The notes beneath the pieces are model-generated. The model saw only the letters and a list, made by a program, of their open reading frames with translations, searched no databases and was not told the DNA's origin. A stretch of DNA of 64,000 bases from Uranotaenia lowii (lineage: Eukaryota > Arthropoda > Insecta > Diptera > Culicidae). Below, one piece after another: positions 42,828 through 53,030 of this stretch. Within the stretch, counting starts at the first letter, position 1, and every line of letters begins with the position of its first letter. The translations under genes were made by a program, and so were the position numbers. Location: NCBI RefSeq assembly GCF_029784155.1, contig NC_073693.1, forward strand, positions 355,202,591-355,266,590, read 5' to 3'.

Positions 42828-44094
42828 GAATTTGAAGTTCCATTTTTTTCATTTCGTCTATAACTATAACCTACCATTTTTTAATTCAATTCTAGAAGGA
42901 ATTTGGTTCGGTTTTTATACTAAATTAACTGCGGAAGCAAATTTTTTTCTTGTCGCACAATAAACCACCATCTCGGATAAAAACATAACAATTTATGCCG
43001 CCACGCAGAAAAAGACAGGGGGTTGGTTACAACAATACGTTTTGTTATTTTATTTTACATTTTCAATGCAGATTTTTCGATAGCTTTCACAAAAAAATCG
43101 ATCGGAAATAACAATAAAATATTGTAATTTTTACACACTCCTTTTTTATTATATAAAAATAAAATTTGGTTTAGTTCGAAATCAAAAATCGGCTAATTTC
43201 AATGAACGTGTAGTAGGTCTAGAATTGAAAAGCAAAATAAAAAAAAGAAAAAAATATTGAGAAAATATTAACAAATTTTCTCATTTGAACAGCAAGCAGC
43301 AGCAGCCGAAACAAGTTTTTGAAACCACTGTGACTGCCGAGCACGATTCTCTCCTCCGGATTTTTATTCCACAACTCATCTAGCAGGTTTGTACAATAAT
43401 TTAAAGTTTAAGTGAGGTAATTTGTTTTTTTTTTTAACAGACGGACTAACATGCGGAGCCAGTGCATTCATGAAGTACACAGTAAACGAAAATTACCGAG
43501 TTCGGTAATTTATTTTACCGAACCAGTTCTGTAATTTGGGAAAAATCGGTAATTTATGATTTTGACGTCTATTTTCTACCGAACTTCGTTGATCGATTCT
43601 TAATTTACCGAGGTTCGTCTAGATGTATGTAAACAAATCGTTTGTCATTAACTGTTCGGTAAAAAAACGCCGAAAAAACTGTAAATTAATTCTGCCGTCA
43701 TGTGTCGTTGTCAAAACTGTCTCTTTCTGGTATCTTCAATGTAAAGGCATCTCGCTTGAGCCTCCTTTCTCGCTCATACAACCGTGTTCAATCGTCTCGA
43801 GTTTAATCGTGTGCTCCATTTATAACCACACAAGCGTCGCCATTTTCGTCGGTTCGCGTGTGAAATTGTGTGGCTTGCATGTATTATGTATTTTGGTGTA
43901 AATGAATGTAGCTGGTAACGTGGTAAGTAAAAAAATATGTTAAAAATAGTTAATCGGCAGCATCACCTACACCAAAATTATCAACAGCCGTCGCACTTGC
44001 GGTAAAAGCATTCATCCAGCTGTAGCAAAAATGCACAGCAGCTGAATTCCGTCAGCATCAACTAAAATTCTTTCTTTCTGCTTTTTTTAGGGCG

Positions 44095-44465
44095 AAACGA
44101 TAATACCGCCGGCACAGAAATTATCCGAAGTGGCGGTCGTAACAATCGTCTTCCGGGCGATCACAACCTCCATCATCAATAGCAGCAACATTCTGAGCTC
44201 CAGCGATCATGTTTTCCGCATAATCCGGAAGAAGTGCTGTTTCTAAATACCGGAAGATTAAATAATAACACAACAGCGGTTGTGGTCAAAGCCAAAGAAC
44301 GGATTGTTGGACACAGTTTCGAGCACCTTTAAACCAGAACTTTCTGAATTTGATCCCAAATCGCCACAGTGTGGTTCGCATCCGGTAGCTGATTCGGTTT
44401 ATGGGTGAAAGCAGCAGCAACAACAGGAGGAGCTGGTGGTGTCGGATGTGATAACACCGTAAGTC
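44095..44465 (+). other. GC-balanced exon-like block inside the CACAGTAAACG element
   Basis: The block begins at a TTTTTTAG acceptor and ends at a CCG/TAAGTC-like edge. It has balanced composition in AT-rich surroundings and short CAGCAGCAACA words. All frames contain stops within about 60 codons, so no protein is claimed. It resembles a decayed or non-coding exon. The corresponding part of the second copy (53.6-54.3 kb) also has acceptor/donor-bounded blocks. Confidence 0.3.
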
Positions 44466-45330
44466 ATAACCAGCTGGTTCCGCAGATGTTTTCTGGATAA
44501 TAATGTAACATCCAAATCAGCATTATTTCCAGCACAATAAACAGCAACACCAGAATGTCACTTCCCGCTCTCGATTACTTTCTACATGCGATTGACGGTA
44601 ATCAACTATCATCAGAATCTGGATGGAGTATCTGATGTGACGAGAAGAGCACCCGGTATGAGAGAGGAGGTCACGACAATTGCATCAAAACCCGAATCTC
44701 GGCCACGGCTCATGGTGGTAGGCAGCATCGACCAGCCGGAGCTGTAACATCGGATTTTTCGTTAATTGCCTGTAAGAAGCCTGCCTTCTATGAACACCGA
44801 GGTAAGTGGAGAAGTGTGTTAATTTCGTGTTTGAAAAAATATTCAAATACCGATAGTAGTCAAATAAAAAAAAAACAGACTGTAGATTCATATAAACGAT
44901 TAGGATTAGATATATGAGCGACGCTCACGATCAGATTCGAATTCGGTTTTAGTCCTGTGATGACACATTTTAATACAGATTAAAATTCAGTTTTGAACAT
45001 ACTGTTTTTTTTTTGGTATTTTTATCCTGCTTTCATTCATGCTGCATCTCATTAAAATGAACTCTGTAACTGAATGTTTTATAGTAAGGATGAGTCATCC
45101 CAGAAAAAGAAATTCTCGTACTACAGAAAAGAAAAGAATAGGTGTTATAATATAATTATTACTACTAGCAATTCCGGCAGCTTCTTCTTCTTCGTTTTAG
45201 TTTTTTTTCAGAGAATAAAACTCTATAACACCAATTTCCATTCAGGTTGCTTGATGCCGAGAAATATCTTTTCGACAGCCGTCAGTGTCGATTCTAACCA
45301 CGGGAAGGCAAAATTGTGATTATCTCGGAT

Positions 45331-45490
45331 CTGACTGAATTTTGATTGATTAAAATGAATGAATCCAATATGGATTTGGTTACTGACTGAATTTTGATTG
45401 ATTAAAAGAACAATGAATCCAATATGGATTTGGTTACTGACTGAATTTTGATTGATTAAAAGAACAATGAATCCAATATGGATTTGGTTA
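45331..45490 (+). repeat. Tandem repeat, 3 units of 52-54 bp
   Basis: Units start at 45331, 45383 and 45437 with CTGACTGAATTTTGATTGAT and end ATGGATTTGGTTA. Units 2 and 3 are identical, and unit 1 lacks two bases. Confidence 0.9.
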
Positions 45491-45559
45491 TGTTTTAAAC
45501 TTGCGTTTGATCTAGTGAGCGATAGCTCAGAATATCAACATTATTAGTTTGAGCTTAAG

Positions 45560-46380
45560 GTTCGATTCTAAGTTCATATCAGATTTAGATTTAAGATTCA
45601 TATTTCGATCAGGATTTGAGATTCAGATTGTAGATCTAGTTTTAAATTCAGATTTCAGTTCACGTTTCAGTTTTCGATTCAGATTCATTTCTAGATATTG
45701 ATAGAGCTTTCAGATCCAGATTAAGATTAACGATTCACTTTCAGATTCATTTCCAGATTTAGATTTTAGATTCAAATTGAGATAAAAATTTCAGATTCAG
45801 ATTTTCGATGCAGTTTCAAATTGGATATGAACATGAAGTTTTCGATTCAGGTTTTCAAACTCAGTTTCAGACTTCAAATAGATTCAGATTTCAGATCAAG
45901 ATTCAGTTATAGATTTACATCCAGATTGAGGTTCAGATTTTGGATTCAAATTAATTTATATTTTTCAGATTCAGATTCAAATTTTCGATTCAGTTTAAAA
46001 GTTAAGATACGTATTTGAATCAGGATTTCACATCTAGTTCCACATTTCAGGTTCAGATTCATATTTCAGTTTCCGAATCTGATTTTAAATTCAGATTTAA
46101 GATTTACATATCGATTCAAATTCATTTTAAGATTCTGATCCAGATTTATATTACGATTTCAGACCGAGATCCAGATTTAGGGTTCAATTTAAATTTAAAT
46201 TCTAGATTTGAATTACTATAAAGATTTCAATTTCAGATTCGGAGAATTCCGATTGAGTTTTGTATTTGAAATTCACGTTTAGATCAGGATTTCAGATTCA
46301 GTTTCAAACTCAGATTTCAGTTTCCGATTCAGATTTCAAATTTAGATACATGCATATTTCTTTATTTCAATTGAGTTGAA
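45560..46380 (+). repeat. Low-complexity array of TTCAGATT words
   Basis: About 800 bp of degenerate 6-mer/12-mer repeats built on GATTCA, CAGATT and TTTCAGATTCAG with no fixed longer period. Phe/Ser/Arg-Asp-rich open frames here (for example 45821-46221) follow from the repeat and are not genes. Confidence 0.85.
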
Positions 46381-48289
46381 GTTTTAGTTCTTTTTTAACT
46401 GTCGAAGAAGCTTGAACCTACTGAGTTCACTCATCCAAAGTTAAATAATAATTCTTTTTTATTAATTTTTACAAATCCTTTACCAGTATGAAAATAATTA
46501 TTATCATAATATTTGTATCGTCTGTTGATTGTCTACTGCATATAATTAAGTACTCCATTGTTAACTCTGATGTAAATTTGGCTATGGTTTCTAGAACTTG
46601 TCTTAAGTCACGTTTTAGAAACTCAAAGACTCAATGTTTGATTTAAGAAAATTTAATCTTTGGTTAATGTTACAGCGTTCGCTATTATGTATATGTATAT
46701 AGTAATGATTCCTTCAAGCTGGTGGAACTAGTAAAACTATGTCCGACGAAAGGAAAAAATACTCCAAAATCCATATTCGGGAATAATCTCGTTCAAATAA
46801 AGGCTTCAATTCCAAAATGAGATTACTGCCTACTGGATGGAAAACAGGTTTTAACAAATGAATTATTTAACTTGAAAACAGTATCATCAAGTTAATTTTT
46901 TTTTTACTTCCAGACTCAATTTTTAACGAATATTGTATTATCTTGGTCTAGATGTGCGGAGGCATTGAGAAATTATAGCTAAAGCTCCCTGCATCGCATG
47001 TTATCAAATGGGAAAAAATCAAACTACGGATTTTCTGAACAATGTGGATTGGATTGAAAAACAATCCTCTACGGAAAATAAAACATGACATCGAAGTGTG
47101 GAAGATCGAAACGATCGCCGAGAACAAATGATGCAAACCATATGTCGTATCACTCATACAAGGATCAAGGAAGGACATCTTTGTAAAAGAAATCTCAGAA
47201 TCATTCATAGATACACATTTTCTGTCTGGTAGATACTGAATTCATATACAGATGTTGGTTCTTGTATAAGAGATGTATAGATTTATTTATTTTTTACTCG
47301 GCAACCGTTATCAATACATTTATCAAATCATTCAGAAACTGAATTATGGAAAATAAATTTAAAGAGAAATTTTTTTCGAACTACTTTATAAAAATGTCAG
47401 CTTTTAATATTATGTTCGTGATAACATACAAATTACGAAATGTATTAATTTTCATTAGAACTGTAATACATTACCGAAAAATAAACAAAAATGGGCAACT
47501 CTTCGAGATTTTCATTTCCGCAATTGATGAATTTTTCAATGAACTCTTTAGGTTTTTGCAACTTTGTGTCTTCCGAAAATGTTATTCAACTGTAATTGAA
47601 CTTTATGTCAAATGAGATACTAGATTTTGTACATAATGTTTGTCATAAATTTACTTCAAGAATGATCTAAAATTATTTATGTTTTCGCGAAATTATGTAA
47701 ACTAAAAGATGATTTTTATGAGAATTTACGGTTTTAAGCATGTGCGTCGTTTTTTACTCTTTCAGGGTTTTTATCATCCTCATGTATGTAACATTATCTG
47801 GCATTTCTTCCGACAGGAGAGACTAGATCCTGAATAAAAAAAAAATTTAAGTTAATTGTATTTAAAATTTTCGGTAATTTTTACCGAACTCTGAAAAACG
47901 TTCAGTAATTTCAGCTAAGGATGGCATCGCATAACATGAAATGACTCGAGTCTCCAGAAGATACTTCAAGCGAGAAAATTTCAATTCTGAAGAACACACC
48001 TTAGGACCTTAGAGACTATGTCAAATTGATATTTTCGCATAAAGCGGAGATGTCTTCTGAAACGAAATTTTCGACTTGTATCATTTCTTGTCAGACGCCA
48101 TGAAGTTCGACGTGAAATGACACGAGTCGAAAATTTCAAGATGAAACTTTCGTTTTTGGCAAAAAAATCGATTTGACGGAGCCTGGTTTATGTGTGTTCT
48201 TCAGAAAAGAAATTTCTCGATTGAAGTGTTTTCTGAAGACTCGAATCATCTCGCGTAATGTGCTGTGCATTAAGCTGAGATTGCCGAAC

Positions 48290-48790
48290 GTTTTACGGGT
48301 TTCGGTAAAAATTACCGAAAAATTTTACAGTTTTCGGTAAAAATTACCGGTATTTCGGTAATAATTACAGAAATTTCGGTAAAAATTACCGTTTTTTTGG
48401 TAAAAGTTCCCAATATTTCTGTAATTATTACCGAAATACCGGTAATATTTATCGGCATTTTGATAAGATTTACCGGCATTTCGGTAATTGTTACAGGTGT
48501 TTCGGTAAATTCTACCGGTCGGTCGGTAAATAACACCAAACTTTTACAGCTTTTCGGTAAAAAAATAACGGTATTTCGGTTATGGTTTTAGATAATTCGG
48601 TAATAATTATAGGTAATTCGGTAGTATTTTCAGGTTTTTCGGTAATTTATTAAGGAATTTCTGTAAATCTTACCGGCTGTTCGGTACATGCTACCGAGCT
48701 TTTATAGTTTTCCGGTTAAACATTACCGACTTTTCGGTAATAATTACAGGCATTTTGGTTGTACAACACCGTTGTTCGGTAATATAACGA
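48290..48790. repeat. 21-bp quasi-palindromic tandem array (about 24 units)
   Basis: Consensus close to CGGTAAWAATTACCGGYATTT. Each unit contains the palindrome CGGTAAWWWTTACCG. Period 21 is visible from the 7-residue periodic translations on both strands (ISVIITE/IPVIFIG on plus, PVTITEM/SVIITEI on minus). It sits within 0.7 kb of the right TIR, and the TIR itself contains the same TTACCGARTTCGGTAA word. This suggests subterminal transposase-binding repeats. It recurs at 63240-63885. Confidence 0.85.
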
Positions 48791-49845
48791 GCTGTCACGT
48801 TGACAACTGTCAATAATTTGACAGATGATCTTAGATATAATCAGCCGAGTTTCGATAATTTTTTACCGAAAAAGATCTGTAATATTTGACAGTTGTCACT
48901 TCTCCGACATGAAAAAATTACCGAACGGTTTAACGAACTCCACATGTTAGGATTTCGGTAAAAAAATTACCGAACTCGGTAATTTTCGTTTACTGTGTAA
49001 GGCGGACCATGGTGCATTACATTCGTACAGCAGCTACAACACAACTGTGGGTTGGCCAGCGATTTGTGAGGATGATTTGGCCATAACATGCTAAGAGGGA
49101 ACACGAAGAATTCCCGATGAAAAATGGTGTTTTAATACGAATAAATGAAGCATAAAACATTTCTTTGAAAACGAATAAATAAATCCGAAAACCAATAACA
49201 ATTTTGCTTTCGTTTGAATTGAAAAAAAAAATGAATTTGAATCATACAAAACTGCTAATTTTCAACCCCCAATTTTTTTAATTTTAGGCTAAAAACTTTT
49301 TGTGTGTTTTACCTAAAATTTTATTATTTTGAAAAGTAGGATGAATCATTTATAAAAAGGGTGTATTTCGTTTTCAATCAAACGATAACTTTAAATCAAA
49401 ACGATACTTTTATTCAGTGTGGCCAAAAATATATTTGTGCTTTTTCCCAACCAAAATTTTTATTATTTTTGGCCGAAATCTTATTATTTTTAAAATATAT
49501 TTTTCTGCGTGGCGAAAAAAAGGAAAACAATGGATCTGTCGTGTTTTATATTGTTTTCGATGTAATTTTATATTGAGATATATTTTTTAGATCAGGGCGT
49601 GTAAACATAGATCATACAAATTTAAGTTTATACCAATGATTCAAAAATAGATCAAAAAGAGTGTAAAATTACATAAGTTTTGAATTACACTGGTCAAAAA
49701 GTAGATCACTCGTATTTTAGATTGCGTATACTTTTAGAAATTTTTTGCTGTGTACTTGAAGCTAACAATATATTTTTTTTGACATTCATTATTTCAATTT
49801 TTACGTGTACAATTTGTGTACAAAAAATTAAACTTTTTGTCTATT

Positions 49846-50176
49846 GGGATTGGGCCTGCTAAAAAGAATAAAGCTTGCTCTTTACTCTTAGTCTTACACA
49901 GATTTCCATAAGAATGACAGCTAATGGGCGATGGGCGCGCTCGCAAACCCGGTATACGATTTCTCGTGTGTTAAACAGAGAAAGCAATAGCCTTCACTCC
50001 AATTTCACTCCGATTAGCTGTCATTCTTATGGAAATCTGTGTAAGAGTAAAGAGCAAGCTTTATTCTTTTTAGCAGGCCCAATCCCAATCGGAGTGAAAT
50101 TGGAGTGAAGGCTATTGCTTTCTCTGTTTAACACACGAGAAATGGTATACCCTCGTTGCGAGCGCGCCCATCGCCC
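49846..50176. repeat. Interleaved inverted repeats A-B-A'-B' upstream of ARV1
   Basis: A is 49846-49925, B 49926-50015, A' 50013-50086 (reverse complement of A) and B' 50087-50176 (reverse complement of B), contiguous without spacers. A starts GGGATTGGGCCTGCTAAAAA. B starts GGGCGATGGGCGCGCTCGC and ends CACTCCGATT. A carries a 6-bp extra (AGTCTT) compared with A'. The order means that A-B is followed by the reverse complement of B-A. It ends about 95 bp before the ARV1 start codon and so lies in its promoter or leader. Confidence 0.9.
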
Positions 50177-50270
50177 ATCGCCCATATTTTAAAGGTTCAC
50201 CAGAATTTCAACTTCCTTTTAATTAAATTAACCAATGATAAATTCGTAGTTTTGAAATTGAATTCTTAAA

Positions 50271-51178
50271 ATGAAGAAGATTATGAAAAAATATTTCTTC
50301 CCCGTTAAATCAAAACTCGATAATAAGCAGTATGTTTGTATTAACTGTGGTCAGCCGGTTCCGGAATTGTATAGACGAATCAGTTCCACGGTGCTCAAAA
50401 TAACTGAATGTGTAAGTATTATTTTTAAACATAACTAGCAAAAATTATCTTCAGTATCATAGAGCATTATTTTTTCTTTTTGTCTAGGAAAATTGTAATC
50501 AACCAGCAGATAAATACATCGAGTTCGAAGTGATCATCATAATGATTGATCTGATTCTACTGTCCAAGGCAGCCTACAGGCACATCTTGTACAATTCGGA
50601 TTGCAAAAACCTGTGGAAGATAGGTGTTATTTTGACCCTTCTCGAAGCGTACTGTTTGTGGACGGAAACCTTCGGCAAATTCACAAACGTGCGTTATCGC
50701 TCGGATCAAGCTGATCCATTTTTAGCCGAAAAGGGCTTCTACGTATCCACGTTGCACATTGTGATAGGTGAGTCTTTTGGAGAATGTATAGGAAAAACAA
50801 TAATATTTCTTCAATGTTTTAGGTACTGTGTTACTATACGCTTTCCTACATCTTCTAACAAAAATACTGCATAAAATTGAAACGAGACCGGATGGCGATA
50901 AGTCCTACCCACTAGCACTGTTACAATGCGTTATTCTGGCAAGCATCGCTAAATTTTTCCTGGTTCCTATAATCATTTGGAAGCAGAATTCTACAGATTC
51001 TGGTATGGCCATCCACATCACGCTTGTCGTGACGTACTTTGTTGTGTCGCTGATTCAGATACATTCCGTTATAAGCAACTGCTCCCGAACAAAGTCAACT
51101 GTCATCGTCATACTAGCTTTCTTGGCCAAAACTTATTTTCTAACAGAGATTAGTTTATTTTTGAACACTTTAATGTAA
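50271..51178 (+). CDS. ARV1: ARV1 homologue (ER lipid/sterol homeostasis)
   Basis: Three exons: 50271-50411, 50488-50767 and 50823-51178, introns 76 and 55 bp, all GT-AG, joined in frame to 258 residues (human ARV1 is about 270). The N-terminal ARV1 homology domain has the zinc-type pair CINC (residues 23-26) and Cys47/Cys50 (TECENC), then PADKYIEFE, the family's signature. Several hydrophobic membrane segments follow from about residue 62. In yeast and mammals ARV1 acts in the ER in sterol trafficking and GPI-anchor synthesis. Start: the ATG at 50271 is the first that puts the zinc motif near the N-terminus as in the family. It is convergent with PARS2, with 21 bp between the stop codons. 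No poly(A) hexamer lies in that gap, so its 3' UTR must run into PARS2. Confidence 0.93.
51154..51159 (-). terminator. Probable poly(A) hexamer of PARS2, inside ARV1 exon 3
   Basis: TTTATT on the plus strand gives AATAAA on the minus strand, 41 nt past the PARS2 stop codon. It lies within ARV1 coding sequence, so the two mRNAs are expected to overlap antisense. Confidence 0.5.
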
Positions 51179-51199
51179 TCTATTGAGCGAAAAGTTTAA

Positions 51200-52659
51200 T
51201 CAACTATTATCACATATCCTTCTAACTTCGTTGATGGCTTCGGAAAAAAACAATTCCGAGCTGCTAGGTTTTACTAGGTGGTGAACTTCGAATATGGCGT
51301 TGGTTTCTCGAACAGCTTTAGGACCTATCACAACGGCTATAGGAAAACCTGTTTTCTTGGCATCGACGAGACGTTTTCCAATTGTCATATTTGGTCGATC
51401 ATCGACAACTATATCTGGTTGTAGGTTTGGAATAGTCGTTAATGCGTCATACATCGTTCTGAGCCATCGGTCTCCAATTTCCTGCTCTTTACTACCGACT
51501 TTTGGTGGTATTATACAAACTTTAAATGGAGCCAACTTGAAAGGCCAAATGATATCCTTTTCTGTTGATAAAACTTCGACACCTGCGGCAACTAACCGGC
51601 TTACTCCAATACCGTAGCAACCCATCTGAAGAGTTTCTGGTTTACCAGTTTCATTCAAGAATTTTGCTCCCAGTACTTTACTGTACTTGTCCTCAAGAAT
51701 AAATGCGTGTCCAACTTCGATGCCCATTTGCCGAACAACATTTTTATGATTACACTTTTCACAAATTTTAACAGTGTGAAAAAGCTCATGATTGCAGCTC
51801 ATACCGCACTCGTCGCAACGTACCAGCTGATCTTCACCGACGTCACTTGGAAAGTGATACTCGTGGGACATAGAGCCGCCCATAAGTCCGGTGTCGCCAC
51901 TAACGCGCACAAACGGTACGCCGATTGCATTGAATATGTTAGCGTACGCCTCGTTAACTTCCTCGTACGTGCGGCGAGCTTCCGCTAGACCTACATCGAA
52001 TGTGTACAAATCCTTCATGATGAACTCTTTAGCCCTTAGCAACCCGAAACGGGGTTTCATTTCGTCTCGGAATTTCGTTGATATCTGGTACAGCCTGAGG
52101 GGAAACTGGCGGTACGAAACCGGCGAAATAGCCGCCAACAAAGCAGTAATACTTTCTTCGTGGGTCTGAAAGGGTAAATTTTTGTTGTTAAATGTAACGT
52201 TTATAACAAGAAATAAACAAAATGTTTAACATACCGGTCCCAGTATCTGCAGTTTATCGTGTCTATCGTTGGTGGTCATCAGCTCCCCGGTGGCACTGTC
52301 CAGTCGACCACTTTTCCGCCACAAATCGGCTGACGTTAAAATGGGTAGAGTTAGCTTCTGTGCTTCGACATGCTGTTGCATAAAACCATCGATCAGATCA
52401 ATCGCCTTTTGAAGGGAGCGCTGCAGCAGGGGTAACATATAAAACGTTCCATTTCCAGCTTGCCGGACCAGGCCCTGTTCGAGCAGAAGCTGAGAGATGA
52501 AAGCTTTGGGATTAGCACATTACAAATAAACGTTATTTGAAACATCAGCACATGGTGAAATTTTACCCGTTGGCTTTTGGATGTTATATCTTGATTCTTG
52601 ACAATAGCATTTTTAGGTTTGACCAGCGTAGGTTGAAATATTTTGGACAACCGGATCAT
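51200..52659 (-). CDS. PARS2: Mitochondrial prolyl-tRNA synthetase
   Basis: Three exons on the minus strand: 52659-52567 (31 codons), 52489-52235 (85 codons) and 52165-51200 (321 codons plus stop), all phase 0 with GT-AG introns of 77 and 69 bp. The total is 437 residues, near the usual length. The N-terminus is basic and lacks acidic residues before residue 24, as expected of a mitochondrial presequence. Class II motifs: the motif 1 region in exon 2 (GTFYMLPLLQRSLQKAIDLI), LGPTHEE across the exon 2/3 junction, motif 2 KFRDEMKPRFGLLRAKEF, and motif 3 GCYGIGVSRLVAA. The anticodon-binding domain starts at about residue 340 (FKVCIIPPK). It attaches proline to mitochondrial tRNA-Pro. It is intact and shows no sign of decay. 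Confidence 0.95.
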
Positions 52660-53030
52660 TTTTAATATGGCAAATAATTTAATTCATAATACTACAATGG
52701 TTCCAGCAAAAAAAAATTCTGCAGAATCGCGAATCAAAACAAGGCTTACACACAAAAAAAAACTAATTTGTTATCATTTTATTTAACCCCACACTCAAAA
52801 ACAAAACAACCCAAAATTAAGAACGACATATAGGGCCAGGATAGCTAGATTTTCAGGTATACTACTCCGTTGCTTACATGTGTATTAGTAGGCCAACCAA
52901 AAAATCAGTTTGAAAGCAAGTGATACACGCAGAGAAAACTTGGATTTTGGAACCAATTAAATCTGACTTTAATTCAAAACATTCAGTTTTTTGAATCAAA
53001 CTCCTGTTTTCTTTCAATCAATGAATTATA
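52660..53030. other. PARS2 upstream region, no other gene
   Basis: AT-rich, about 370 bp, between the PARS2 start and the TIR element at 53031. It must contain the PARS2 promoter. No TATA box or other clear signal was identified. Confidence 0.5.

Larger units (their letters stand above)
43478..48997 (+). mobile_element. TIR element CACAGTAAACG, copy 1 (5.5 kb)
   Basis: The ends CACAGTAAACGAAAATTACC and TAATTTTCGTTTACTGTG form a long TIR (about 35 bp, continuing GAGTTCGGTAA) flanked by TA at 43476-43477 and 48998-48999. Inside are exon-like GC-richer blocks with consensus donors (for example 43923 GTAAGTAAA, acceptor near 44090), a 54-bp tandem repeat, a GATTCAGATTT-rich array, and a 21-bp array next to the right end. 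Despite its size no transposase or other known protein is visible. A second copy starts at 53031. Confidence 0.85.
43002..49511 (+). mobile_element. TIR element CACGCAGAAAAA...TTTTTCTGCGTG
   Basis: 6510 bp. A perfect 12-bp TIR is flanked by GC on both sides, and the empty site TGCCGCGAAAA at about 2791-2801 shows a single GC, so this is a real insertion into the CACAGC element. Its own sequence is only the outer 0.5 kb on each side. The interior is another element (43478-48997). No transposase is seen. Confidence 0.8.
40770..49752 (+). mobile_element. TIR element (CACAGC...GCTGTG), second copy, split by insertions
   Basis: The ends CACAGCAAGAAAAAAT and TTTTTTGCTGTG are flanked by TA at 40768-40769 and 49753-49754. 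Removing 41300-42827 and 43002-49511 with one copy of the short duplications restores the 941 bp element seen at 2095-3035 almost base for base, including an identical 67-codon frame at 41022-41225. No transposase is present, so it must be mobilised in trans. Confidence 0.85.

Noticed and set aside
45821..46221. Two consecutive Phe/Ser-rich frames
   Set aside because: They follow the TTCAGATT low-complexity array and have no non-repeat content.
48312..48591. Overlapping repeat proteins with 7-residue period
   Set aside because: They reflect the palindromic 21-bp DNA repeat; the same happens at 63399-63674.
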